From Shewanella atlantica (GTDB lineage: Bacteria > Pseudomonadota > Gammaproteobacteria > Enterobacterales > Shewanellaceae), in the NCBI RefSeq assembly GCF_003966265.1, contig NZ_RXNV01000024.1, positions 1 to 36,526 on the forward strand: 36,526 bases of DNA. The letters run 5' to 3'. Both the position numbers and the translations under genes were made by a program. The notes beneath the pieces are model-generated. The model worked only from the letters and a program-made list of their open reading frames with translations, ran no database searches and was not told the DNA's origin. This document shows, piece after piece, positions 23,902 to 32,195 of this stretch (its first letter is position 1; the number at the start of each line of letters is the position of its first letter).

Positions 23902-24714
23902 TTAGTTCCACTTAAAAGTAGAGTTTTCTCCCTGTTTCTTGCTCGCCAAATATTCCCACGGAGTTAGATCTCCAAGTGAATCATGTGGCCGCTCTTCGTT
24001 ATATTCATTCATCCAGTTATCAATAATTTCACGTACTTCTCTGAGACTTTTAAACAAATACATATCCAGAATTTCTGTTCGATATGTGCGGTTAAATCGC
24101 TCGATATACGAATTTTGTGTCGGCTTCCCTGGTTTTATGTGTTCCAGTTGAACTCGGTTATGCTCCGCCCAATCAGCTAAAGCTAAAGAGATAAACTCCG
24201 GACCATTATCCATCCGCAGCTTTTGTGGCATACCACGCCAGGCAATAATCCGCTCCAATACTCTGATAACGCGTTGAGCCGGGAGGCTTAAATCGACTTC
24301 GATAGCCAATATTTCCCGGTTAAAATCATCAATGACATTAAACGTTCGGAAGCGATGCCCGCAGTGTAAACTGTCACACATAAAGTCCATCGACCAACAT
24401 TGATTCATTGTCTCAGGAACCGCTAACGGTGCGGGATTGCGATTCGGCAGGCGTTTCTTGCCCTTGCGACGGAAGTTCAATTTAAGCTCGCAATACACAC
24501 GGTAAACACGTTTATGGTTCCATGACTTTCCCTTGCGTCTAAGGACTTTAAACAGCTTGCCAAACCCATATGCCGGGTATTTTTCTGCATGCTCCTGAAG
24601 TGCGGCAATAACGGGGTCATCCCGGCACTTATCAGGCTGATAACGGTATACCGATGGACTGATGCCAACAACGTGGCAGGCAAGTCGGATACTGGTTTGA
24701 TGTACATTGAGCAC
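23902..24714 (-). CDS. IS3-family transposase OrfB
   Basis: From the GTG at 24714 there are 270 residues; in the frameshifted product it continues upstream as KKALKPAVRRELVDYVLNVH from the A7G slippery run at about 24751-24758. An HTH_21-like region (YPAYGFGKLFKVLRRKG, NHKRVYRVYCEL) precedes the integrase core with all three acidic residues: WSMDFMCD, RMDNGPEF and NSYIERFNRTYR. The C-terminus reads EYNEERPHDSLGDLTPWEYL, typical of the family. OrfB alone looks intact, but normal transposase is the OrfAB fusion, which the orfA frameshift would prevent. Confidence 0.85.
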   Translation of the reverse strand: MLNVHQTSIRLACHVVGISPSVYRYQPDKCRDDPVIAALQEHAEKYPAYGFGKLFKVLRRKGKSWNHKRVYRVYCELKLNFRRKGKKRLPNRNPAPLAVPETMNQCWSMDFMCDSLHCGHRFRTFNVIDDFNREILAIEVDLSLPAQRVIRVLERIIAWRGMPQKLRMDNGPEFISLALADWAEHNRVQLEHIKPGKPTQNSYIERFNRTYRTEILDMYLFKSLREVREIIDNWMNEYNEERPHDSLGDLTPWEYLASKKQGENSTFKWN

Positions 24715-24746
24715 ATAATCAACCAGTTCACGCCTGACCGCTGGCT

Positions 24747-25012
24747 TCAGAGCTTTTTTTCGACGAGATCTTTGAGGATCTTATGTTTCAAACTGATGTC
24801 TGCAAACATCTGTTTTAATCGTCGATTTTTATCTTCAAGCTCGCGTAAACGTTTAATGTCTGATGCTTCCATACCACCGAACTTACTCTTCCTGTTGTAA
24901 TAGGTAGCCTCTGAAATACCGTATTCCCGACTGACTTCCTTAATCAGACGACCACCTTCAACTTCTTTAGGATCTTAATTATCTGAGTTTCGGTATAGCG
25001 TGATTTCTTCAT
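24747..25012 (-). pseudogene. IS3-family orfA with a one-base deletion
   Basis: ATG at 25012 opens MKKSRYTETQIIKIL, after which one base is missing near 24967. The expected KEVEGGRLIKEVSREYGISE becomes out of frame and a TGA appears after eight codons. The rest is readable in the next frame: ATYYNRKSKFGGMEASDIKR and LRELEDKNRRLKQMFADISL, a helix-turn-helix followed by a coiled coil, ending at TGA 24747-24749. With one base restored it would have 88 residues, normal for orfA. Confidence 0.75.
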
Positions 25013-25182
25013 TGCTGTTCTCCTTGAGATTTCAGTGTACCGGGAGAACTCTATTTATGCATGAGACTATTTTAGGGAGGTTTACAGATGTAGGGCAGCT
25101 GGCTTTAACTGATATTTAGAAAGGTGTATTCGTAGTTGCACACTAAACTCTAATAAGCAGAAAGTGATATGGAGTAGAAACA

Positions 25183-25434
25183 GTGGTAGATGCATCAAAA
25201 TCACACGAGTTGTTAAAACAAGCGATTGGTACATACTTTTCTAAAAGTGAAATGAAGTACGTTATTCCTTTATTACTAAATTGGTCTGGTAACGCAGATA
25301 ACATAATGGACTGGTTTGAGAATGAACCTATACCCGCTTTTGGTAAAATAACTGCCAAATCACTTTGTGAGTCAGGCCAAGCCAAACAAATTATTGAGTA
25401 CCTTAAGGCGATAGAGTCAGGCGGCTTTGCTTGA
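25183..25434 (+). CDS. Xre/MbcA/ParS-type toxin-binding domain protein, antitoxin candidate
   Basis: The start is GTG at 25183 with GGAG eight bases upstream, giving 83 residues. The C-terminal half reads MDWFENEPIPAFGKITAKSL then CESGQAKQIIEYLKAIESGG, matching the W(L/F)..P.P.(L/F)G..T...L...G....I..YL..I..G pattern of the MbcA/ParS/Xre antitoxin domain. The N-terminal half is short and helical, without an obvious DNA-binding helix-turn-helix. Such proteins usually pair with a RES-type toxin, but the next genes do not look like RES. It overlaps the next small gene by eight bases. Confidence 0.6.
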   Translation: MVDASKSHELLKQAIGTYFSKSEMKYVIPLLLNWSGNADNIMDWFENEPIPAFGKITAKSLCESGQAKQIIEYLKAIESGGFA

Positions 25435-25600
25435 GAAAAAATTAATCGTTAATGAGCCAGACGGCCCAGTAATAATGTGGGTTGCAGAGATTCTTTGCAC
25501 TTTTAGAACATTGGTCATTGATGGAAAGAGCGAGCATAAGGCAAGAGTCATCAGTGTTCTTGGTAGAGCGTCTTCACCAAAATATTTCCTAGAGGAGTGA
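25427..25600 (+). CDS. 57-residue protein of unknown function, overlapping the antitoxin-like gene
   Basis: TTG at 25427 lies eight bases inside the upstream gene; the in-frame ATG at 25475 is an alternative. It reads LLEKKLIVNEPDGPVIMWVA, EILCTFRTLVIDGKSEHKAR and VISVLGRASSPKYFLEE. It has no membrane helix or signal. I recognise no family. The overlap implies coupled translation with the antitoxin-like gene. The long form uses the rare start TTG but has the coupling; the short form has no good ribosome-binding site. Confidence 0.45.
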   Translation: MLEKKLIVNEPDGPVIMWVAEILCTFRTLVIDGKSEHKARVISVLGRASSPKYFLEE

Positions 25601-25609
25601 CAATTTTAT

Positions 25610-25841
25610 ATGCCACCGGTCAACATAAACAAAAAACCTCACCAAAGAGACTTTGTTATATATAACCGTGTGATATATACCTGTTTATATCACAAATGAT
25701 GGTGCAAGAAGTGGAGCGTTACTTTTACGGCTACGACCTAAGTTAGACCTTCGACAGATAGATGCAGCAAAACCATTGCTATTAAATTTAGCAACATATC
25801 GCGATTGGCGTGCACTTTTTTCAGCTTTTATATCTGAATAA
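25610..25841 (+). pseudogene. Small gene with a frameshift in a TA-repeat
   Basis: ATG at 25610 opens MPPVNINKKPHQRDFVIYNR and VIYT, then ends at TGA 25697-25699 after 29 residues. In another frame the sequence continues PVYITNDGARSGALLLRLRP, KLDLRQIDAAKPLLLNLATY and RDWRALFSAFISE to TAA at 25839-25841. Restoring one TA in the ATATATA run near 25670-25680 would give one frame of about 77 residues. It lies ten bases after the previous gene on the same strand and looks like the third member of the group. No family is recognised. Confidence 0.45.
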
Positions 25842-26103
25842 CTATTACTCATGAAAACGCGCTCCTGCTTTGGTATTGGCTAAATTATACTCAACAATGG
25901 AGTAATAAAGCAATTATAAACGGCCATAATTCCAGTGTAGCTTCTACGTCATAACCCCGCTGATAACTATAGATTCTTCCTAACTTGGCTCATTTATTTG
26001 AAATAGCCAAAATGCTGTAAGAAAACCCTGATTTCAACTTTAAACGACTCAAATATATATGGATTTTCAAAGAAAATGAGTTTTTAAATTTGCAGAACAC
26101 TGC

Positions 26104-27290
26104 CCACCCATAGGGACAGGAACGATCACAAACCCGACCAAACCCTTTGGTGGCGCGGGTTCTGCTGTTCAAAACCACATTCAAGTCACCTAGCCTCAAT
26201 GAGGGCAGGAACGATCGCAAACCCGACCAAACCTGGTGGTGGCAAGGGTTCTGCTGTTCAAAACCACATTCAGTCACCTAGCCGCCAATGGGGGTTGGAA
26301 CGATCACAAAGCTCACGAAACCCTTTGGTGGCGCGGTTTTTACTGTTCAAAACCACATTCAAGTCACCTAGCCTCAATGAGGGCAGGAACGATCGCAAAC
26401 CCGACCAAACCTGGTGGTGGCAAGGGTTCTGCTGTTCAAAACCACATTCTGCCACCTAGCCTCAATGGGGGCAGGAACAATCGCAAACCCGACCAAACCT
26501 GGTGGTGGCAAGGGTTCTGCTGTTCAAAACCACATTCAGTCACCTAGCCTCAATGGAGGCTGGAACGATCGCAAACCCGACCAAACCCGGTGGTGGCAAG
26601 GGTTCTGCAGTTCAAAATCCCATTCAGTCACCTAGACTCAATGGGGGGAGGAACAATCGCAAACCCGAGAAAGCCAGTGTTGACAAGGATTTCGCTGTTA
26701 AAAACCTAATTTAAGTCACCTAGCCTCAATGGGAGCAGGAACGATCGCAAACCCGACCAAACCCGGTGGTGGCAAGGGTTTTGCTGTTAGAAACCTCATT
26801 TAAGTCACCTAGACTCAATAGAGGTAGGAACGATCGTAAACCCGAAAAAGGGCAATGTTGGCGAAGGTTTATTGTTCAAAAGCACATTCAAGTCACCTGA
26901 CCGTCAACGGGGGAATGAACGCTCATAACCCTCAGGTCCCAATGAGGGTAGGAACAATCGAAAACCCGATCAAACCCAGTGGGGGCAAGGATTTCACCAT
27001 TAAAAACCTCATTTAAGTCATCTAGACTCAATGGAGGTAGGAACGACCGCAAACCCGAAAAAAGCCAGTAATTATTAGGCCCAGTGTCATGATGGTTGCC
27101 ATTATTAGTTACATTTTTAGACCGTCGCTTATTGATGGGGGTGGGAGGGATCGCTGAGCCATGTCTTCGCTTGGAGTACATGGCAGAATGATCACAAAAC
27201 CGAGCGAACCCAGTAATAGTGCGGTTTACCGCGTTTACTTACACTTTTAAAGCGCTGCTCATTGATGGGAGGATTATCGAACGAATACCT
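26104..27290. repeat. Satellite-like array of about thirteen degenerate 88-bp units
   Basis: Each unit contains GGAACGATCGCAAACCCGA, then CCAAACC, GGTGGTGGCAAGGGTTCTG, CTGTTCAAAACCACATTCA and AGTCACCTAGCCTCAATGG. The first four units alternate two subtypes (CCCTTTGGTGGCGCGG versus CCTGGTGGTGGCAAGG), giving a 176-bp higher-order period. Units become more divergent to the right and fade out after about 27230. The period of 88 is not a multiple of three and stops occur in all frames, so it is not coding. Within a unit GAAC/GTTC, AACCC/GGGTT and ACCA/TGGT are nested inverted pairs, so it can fold into an imperfect hairpin. No Cas gene is near and there are no spacers, so it is not CRISPR. Confidence 0.9.
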
Positions 27291-27507
27291 TAGAATTGCT
27301 TGGTGATCACACACGGTAAAAATTCAACCAATCAAGATTCTGGACATTTCCAAGTTAGAGGCTGCTCCAAAAAGCTCTAATCGAAGAGAGAACTTTCTCG
27401 TAAACCAGCCAGTGTAGATAATGGAATGGATCCATCCCCTTTTAATCGGCCTCGCAATGGGCCACGATGAAGTTACTAAAACTCATCAGAAAGAGGACAG
27501 GTCCATC

Positions 27508-28523
27508 ATGAAGATTACTACAATTGGTTTAGATATCGCAAAGTCTGTTTTTCATTTTGTTGCAGTAAATCAGGCAGGTAAGCTAGTTAAAAAGAAGATG
27601 CTCAGGCGAAAAGATGTGATTCACTTTGCTGCCAAGATAGAGCCATGCCTAATAGTCATGGAGGCCTGTGGTAGCGCAAACTATTGGGCTAGGAGTTTCA
27701 AAAACTCGGGCACCAAGTGAAGTTAATCGCGCCACAATTTGTCATCCCCTACCGGCAAGGGAATAAGAATGATTATAACGATGCCCTTGCAATAGCAGAG
27801 GCAGCACAAAGACCAAATATGCGTTTCGTACAACCAAAGCCTGTCGAACAGCAGGATGTACAGATGCTTCACCGAATGAGGGAGCGTTTAAACAAGCAGT
27901 CTACAGCCTTAGTCAATCAGGTTAGAGGTATGTTGGCAGAGTACGGTATCGTTATAGCAAAAAGCAAAGCGGCATTTAGGAGAGCTTTTCCTGATATCTT
28001 ATCTGATGAAAACAATGAGCTGACAGTGAAAGGACGATATATATTTACCCAGTTGCATGAAGAGTTTATCGATATCGAGAAGCGCCTAAAAAGCTGTGAT
28101 GCTCAAATACTAGAAGAGAGAAATACAAATCCAGTTTGCCAGCGTGTAGAGACTTCTCCAGGCATTGGCCCTATCACTTCAACCGCTTTTTACGCAGCGG
28201 TAGGAGAAGGAAAAGATTTCTCCAATGGCAGGCACTTCTCAGCCTGGTGTGGCTTAGTGCCAAAACAGCATAGCAGTGGCGGCAAAGATAACCTGCTAGG
28301 GATAAGTAAAAGAGGCAATGCCTACTTACGAACGTTATTTATACACGGCGCAAGAGCAGTCTTGCAGCGCTGCGGAGGCAAGCAAGATAGGCTGAGCCGC
28401 TGGGCATACGCCTTGGCCGAAAGAAAGGGCTTCAATAAGGCTTGTGTTGCAGTAGCGAACAAGCTTGCAAGAATGACCTGGGCTATCGCCGCTAGGGAAG
28501 ATGAATATAGGACATTTGCGTAG
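27508..28523 (+). pseudogene. IS110-family, IS1111-group transposase, frameshifted
   Basis: The start ATG at 27508 gives MKITTIGLDIAKSVFHFVAV (first acidic residue) and LIVMEACGSANYWAR (the Glu). The frame then fails at about 27705: it runs to TGA at 27718-27720, while the correct continuation GHQVKLIAPQFVIPYRQGNK lies in the next frame. From there NDYNDALAIAEAAQRP (the two Asp), LLVNQVRGMLAEYG-like helices and the transposase_20 region (ETSPGIGPITSTAFYAAVGE, FSAWCGLVPKQHSSGG, LLGISKRGNAYLRTL) are normal. One base restored would give about 338 residues, the usual length. The DEDD catalytic residues are present. Element ends could not be fixed from sequence. Confidence 0.8.
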
Positions 28524-29007
28524 CTGTTGCCCTAAAGTAAGATAACCGAGTTAGTGTAAGACATACCAGCAAGTTGCTATGACACTTGATTTGATGATGA
28601 GACAGTCAGACTGCTCTACTTAAAACCTAACTGCCGCAAGGGCTCTAAAGAAGCCGTGTAGATGATCAGGAAAGTAGAGGCACATATCCATCAGGGCCAG
28701 AGGTTAACCTCATAAACAGGCCGAATATATGGGTGCAATGAACTCTTCTCAAAATTGATATCAAATGTCTTGCAAACGGGATGGGTCCATATATGCGGCA
28801 GCGTACGTTGATGGCATGGATGCCATCGTCGAGCCCACATGGAAGTGCTTGCGGCGTTTCGCTGAAGTATCTGCACATAAGCACACCGCAGGTGATAAAT
28901 AGCCATGAAGGTACGACCTTCAAGCAAACAATTCAATGCCTACTCAGGCAGAAGCTAAAACAGAAAATGTAATCAGCCTTCATTCGAAGGCTAACAAACT
29001 TTGGGGC
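28524..29007 (+). other. Noncoding tail after the IS1111-group gene, up to the intron
   Basis: IS1111-group elements carry a noncoding guide RNA (seekRNA/bridge RNA) beside the transposase; if this element is of that group, the stretch just after 28523 is where it would lie, but I cannot define it. A 45-codon frame at 28765-28902 (MSCKRDGSIYAAAYVDGMDA) is richer in GC than its surroundings and may be a gene scrap. A perfect 7-bp hairpin, AGCCTTC-ATTC-GAAGGCT (28975-28992), stands 15 bases before the intron start. Confidence 0.35.
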
Positions 29008-29581
29008 GTGCGACGTGAGGTCGTATGAAGCGCTGTTCACCGCTTTTGAGTGAACCATCTGTATCACCAGATGAACCTAGGAGCCTGAATAAAGTAGCGG
29101 CTCTGACAATGTAACGAAGATTGGTTATAGACCAATCGGGATCCGAATCGTGAGAGAACGATCCTCCTGATAACCACAAATTGGGTGAATGCTAGGGAGT
29201 CAGTATGATGAGCATAAGTGAATCCGCATAAGGTGCGTTATATGATGAAACAGCGGAAGTGGTTTATACGCTGTGGCCAAAAGGCAATGAGAGTTGGAAA
29301 GAGATTGCCCCATGCTCTTTCGTGGTCAATATGGCTCTTCGCACTATAGCGGGCATCTACCCTGACATTGCGCGACATACGGAACACGGTAAGCCTGTAT
29401 TGCTCCCTTTGGGAAAGCTGATATGGCCGATAGCGGTGCAGGTATAGGAGGTTGGAAAAAGCAAAGGCTGCATTGTAACGATGCAGATACAGACTTGTGT
29501 CTGGTCACGAAAGTGAGCCCACTTCCGACTGGTCTCCCGTTGCAAGATAATTTGAAGAACTTTATTCAAGGAGAAACGCAA

Positions 29582-31052
29582 ATGATGATTTCAACAGAAA
29601 TTAGTGCCTCTCCTGACGCCGAACAATGGCAGTCAATAGACTGGAAATCCGTTGAATCGCATGTATTAAAGCTTCAAATGCGTATTGCAAAGGCAACACG
29701 AGAAGGTAAATACGGTAAGGCGAAAGCGTTGCAATGGATACTGACTCACTCGCGTTCAGCAAAACTTCTTGCTGTTAAACGAGTATCAAAAAACAAAGGC
29801 AGTAGAACGCCTGGAATAGATGGTGTCATCTGGAACACGGATGCACGCCGCATAAAAGCAGTAAATCAATTGAGCAGGAAGGCATATCAAGCCAAACCAC
29901 TCAAGCGTATCTATATCCCCAAAAAGAATGGCAAACTTAGACCTCTTGGTATCCCATGCATGATAGACAGAGTACAACAAGCGCTCCACCTTCTTGCATT
30001 AGAGCCTATATCGGAGACGCTTGCTGACCCTAACAGCTATGGATTTAGACCAAATCGTAGCACTGCCGACGCAGTCGATCAGTGCTTCAAATGCTTGGCT
30101 CTAAAGAAATCAGCGCAATGGGTTCTTGAGGGAGATATCAAATCCTGCTTCGACAAAATCGGGCATCAATGGCTTATTGATAACATCACCATAGATAAAC
30201 GAATGTTGGAACAATGGTTAAAGTCTGGTTTTATGGATAAAGGGCTGTTTTATCGTACTGATGAGGGCACACCACAAGGAGGGGTTATATCCCCAACCTT
30301 GATGCTAATGACTCTTGCAGGACTCGAGCAGCGCATAAAGTCTACAGCACTCAAAAAGGGTGCTAGCCAACTTTATTGGATACGCCGACGATTTCGTCGT
30401 CACCTGCGCTTCAAAGGAGGTGCTCGAGAACGATATCAAACCGTTGATTGCTGATTTCTTAGCGGAAAGAGGCTTAACACTCTCCGAAGAGAAAACGCAC
30501 ATTACCCACATCAACAATGGTTTTGACTTCTTAGGGTTCAATCATAGGAAGTACAAAGGAAAATTGCTCATTAAACCGAGCAAGTCCAATACCTTGTTGT
30601 TCTTGAGTAACCTGCGCGAACTCATCAAAAAGCACGCAACCATCCCTGTTAACGATCTTATCAAACTGATAAATCCAAAACTAAGGGGTTGGGCGAATTA
30701 TTATCGTCATTGCGTTGCTAAACAAGTATTCGGGTATGTTGGGCACAAACTATTCTATACGTTATGGCACTGGGCAGTAAGGCGTCATCCAACAAAGCCT
30801 AAGACTTGGGTAGCCCTTAAATACTTCATCAACCGAAAAGGCCAATGGCAATTTCACGGTTGGCAGAAGGTCAAGGATATGGATTGCCAATTCAATCTAT
30901 TCCAAATAGCCAAAGTGCCCATTGAGAGACATGTAGAAATCCGAAATGCGGCCATACCATTCAATCCTCAATACCAAGAATACTTGGCTATGAGAAAATC
31001 GAAAAGGCAAGCTCGTAACTCTTGGAATGAACCTGCTCTCACTGCTTTATAA
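29582..31052 (+). pseudogene. ltrA: Group II intron reverse transcriptase/maturase, frameshifted
   Basis: ATG at 29582 (or 29585) has AAGGAG upstream. The N-terminal RT blocks are clear: KNKGSRTPGIDGVIWN, RIYIPKKNGKLRPLGIPCM, SYGFRPNRSTADAV, VLEGDIKSCFDKIGH and EGTPQGGVISPTL. At AAAAAGGGTG (30353-30362) one G is extra: the first frame goes astray, and the catalytic block FIGYADDFVV lies in the next frame, which then runs to 31052 through the thumb/maturase domain (GFDFLGFNHRKYKGK, PKLRGWANYYRHCV). The C-terminus lacks an HNH endonuclease and ends at NSWNEPALTAL. Corrected length is about 489 residues. Splicing would need maturase supplied from elsewhere unless the ribosome slips or the extra G is an error. 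Confidence 0.85.
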
Positions 31053-31088
31053 GTTGCTGGGTATCAAACGATACCTTTGTGGAGGCTT

Positions 31089-31163
31089 GAGCCTAGTGCA
31101 GTGAAAGTTGCACGCAGGGTTCCTAGGAGGGCGGCACTTGGTAACAAGTGTCGTCTATCCGAC
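31089..31163 (+). ncRNA. Group II intron domains V and VI
   Basis: GAGCCTAGTGCAGTGAAAGT and its complement-like half TTGCACGCAGGGTTC form the 34-base catalytic hairpin with a GAAA-type loop, close to the group II domain V consensus. Domain VI follows as GGCACTTG/CAAGTGTC around GTAA and ends at the 3' splice site. Confidence 0.8.
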
Positions 31164-31190
31164 AGAAGCAAGTTACAAGCATGATGCTCT

Positions 31191-31492
31191 TTATGAAAGC
31201 AAACAGTTGCTCCTTTATCAGTGATTTGAGAAATTACGCTCTGTAGGTCAAGAAGGCTTCTAGCTAACCGATCAATGGAGTGGACATACAAAGTATCGCC
31301 GGTCCTTACATAATCGATGCACTGGGCTAATATGGGGCGATCGATGCACTGGGCTAATATGGGGCGATTCTTAGCGGATTTTGCAGACATCTCCTCTACA
31401 AATATCTTGTCAAAAACCATACCTATCAATTGACTATCAACTTTTTTCTCTTGACTTAATACACGAATATACGCAACTTTCTGACTTTTCAT
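31191..31492 (-). pseudogene. Serine recombinase (resolvase/invertase) N-terminal fragment
   Basis: ATG at 31492 gives MKSQKVAYIRVLSQEKKVDS, a resolvase-type N-terminus, followed by FDKIFVEEMSAKSAKNRPIL, VRTGDTLYVHSIDRLARSLL and SQITDKGATVCFHKE. The usual catalytic Ser directly after RV is Leu here (RVLS), so the active site appears lost. A 27-bp perfect tandem duplication (31313-31339, 31340-31366) inserts a second RPILAQCID into the core. The homology ends near 31191, 28 bases before the intron end, so the DNA-binding half is missing. It is a dead fragment next to gmtX. Confidence 0.8.
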
Positions 31493-31537
31493 TACGCCCC
31501 CTTGTGTCCATATAAACAGTATACCTTTATAGGCATA
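31493..31537. promoter_or_regulatory. Possible recombinase binding site upstream of the resolvase fragment
   Basis: Between the resolvase start and the end of gmtX the sequence contains TATAAACAGTATACC then TTTATAGG. TATAAA and TTTATA are inverted around a short core with TATAC, resembling half of a resolvase res-type site. It is only a pattern; no second subsite is seen. Confidence 0.35.
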
Positions 31538-32194
31538 TCATCCCTGTTCAAGCACCTTTTCTATTAATGCTATATGTTCTTGAGTTAGTATAGGTTTCTC
31601 ACTTTCATCATGATAAACATTGCCGCGTTCCATGTAGCATCCTTTAGATCGCCATTTAGTCTCACTCACCAAGTCTTCAAGTAATACTTTTTCAGTTAGT
31701 GATAATCGGGGGTTGTGGGCAATAAATTCACCTTCAACTTGCGCTTCTGGTTTCTTTTCGTATTGATTGACCTCTTCAATAATGACTGGTTCATACTGCC
31801 GCCATTTATTTCGAAGCATGTTGTTCTTCGCTTTTAGTTCTCTGTTTTCACGAAGCGTGAATCCGATCAGATACTTTGTTGCTGTATCATTAATCCCATG
31901 AACCCATGAGTCTTCATTAGTTAATGAAGAAGTCTTTACGTTCTTATCCTGCTCGTATTCTTCCGAATATAGTTTAATTAGGTCGCGGTAAAGTTGACCG
32001 GATTTATTTCTGATAGGTTGCGTCTTCACCCCCCCGCGTTCGCCACTCTTTGCGCCAATATTCGTTACTGTGAAGTCGAAGGATTTATTTAACACTTCTT
32101 CTCGGCAAACCTCTTGAATTATTTCTAAACTCTTCAAGGTTCTTGGCGATTTTGCACTTTGTTTTATTTCTTCTAATGCGCGGTCAAAATTCAT
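31538..32194 (-). CDS. gmtX: GmtX-like protein of a gamma-mobile-trio element
   Basis: The start ATG at 32194 sits one base after the stop of the upstream recombinase gene, with GGAGG in that gene's last codons; the protein has 218 residues. It begins MNFDRALEEIKQSAKSPRTL, then FTVTNIGAKSGERGGVKTQP and IRNKSGQLYRDLIKLYSEEY. The middle is helical and coiled-coil-like (YLIGFTLRENRELKAKNNML), and the C-terminus reads LTQEHIALIEKVLEQG. Size, position directly downstream of a repeat-bearing large tyrosine recombinase, and the N-terminal pattern match the gamma-mobile-trio protein GmtX as I remember it. Its molecular role is not known; the GSERGG-like region suggests nucleic-acid contact, which is only inference. 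Confidence 0.65.
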   Translation of the reverse strand: MNFDRALEEIKQSAKSPRTLKSLEIIQEVCREEVLNKSFDFTVTNIGAKSGERGGVKTQPIRNKSGQLYRDLIKLYSEEYEQDKNVKTSSLTNEDSWVHGINDTATKYLIGFTLRENRELKAKNNMLRNKWRQYEPVIIEEVNQYEKKPEAQVEGEFIAHNPRLSLTEKVLLEDLVSETKWRSKGCYMERGNVYHDESEKPILTQEHIALIEKVLEQG

Positions 32195-32195
32195 T

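Larger units (their letters stand above)
23886..25086 (-). mobile_element. IS3-family insertion sequence, 1201 bp
   Basis: The ends are TGTAAACCTCCCTATTTTAG on the left and its imperfect inverse at the right (TATTTTAGGGAGGTTTACA). It encodes orfA and orfB on the minus strand with a -1 slippage site. The flanking triplets AAT and GAT do not match, so no target duplication is visible. The left flank is tandem unit 3 and the right flank is unrelated, which suggests a deletion next to the element. Unit 3 itself reads TGTAAAC at the junction, so the exact left end is ambiguous by a few bases. Confidence 0.85.
29008..31163 (+). mobile_element. Group II intron, 2156 bp
   Basis: It opens with GTGCGACG at 29008, the usual group II 5' end, followed by about 570 bases of structured noncoding sequence, then a reverse transcriptase/maturase gene. 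Domains V (31089-31122) and VI (31123-31163) follow. It ends CTATCCGAC, with an A seven bases from the 3' end as a plausible branch point. The left exon ends AACTTTGGGGC and the right exon begins AGAAGCAAG. The left exon carries a hairpin 15 bases before the splice site, a setting seen with introns that insert near stem-loops. Sub-class not assigned. Confidence 0.85.

Noticed and set aside
25610..25841. RES-domain toxin partner of the antitoxin-like gene
   Set aside because: RES toxins are about 150 residues or more with characteristic Arg, Tyr, Glu and Ser motifs; neither the 57- nor the 77-residue frame shows them.
26104..27290. CRISPR array
   Set aside because: The regular spacing first suggests CRISPR, but the whole 88-bp unit is conserved with no unique spacers, unit identity decays gradually, and there is no cas gene in the window.
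26104..27290. Integron attC array or repeat protein read through the satellite
   Set aside because: No GTTRRRY/RYYYAAC core sites or cassette genes are present between units. The open frames across the array arise because 88 is not a multiple of three, and they shift frame from unit to unit with stops.
28666..29179. Several overlapping open frames between the IS1111-group gene and the intron
   Set aside because: They lack ribosome-binding sites, overlap on opposite strands and extend into the intron's structured 5' domain; only a possible 45-codon scrap at 28765 is noted.
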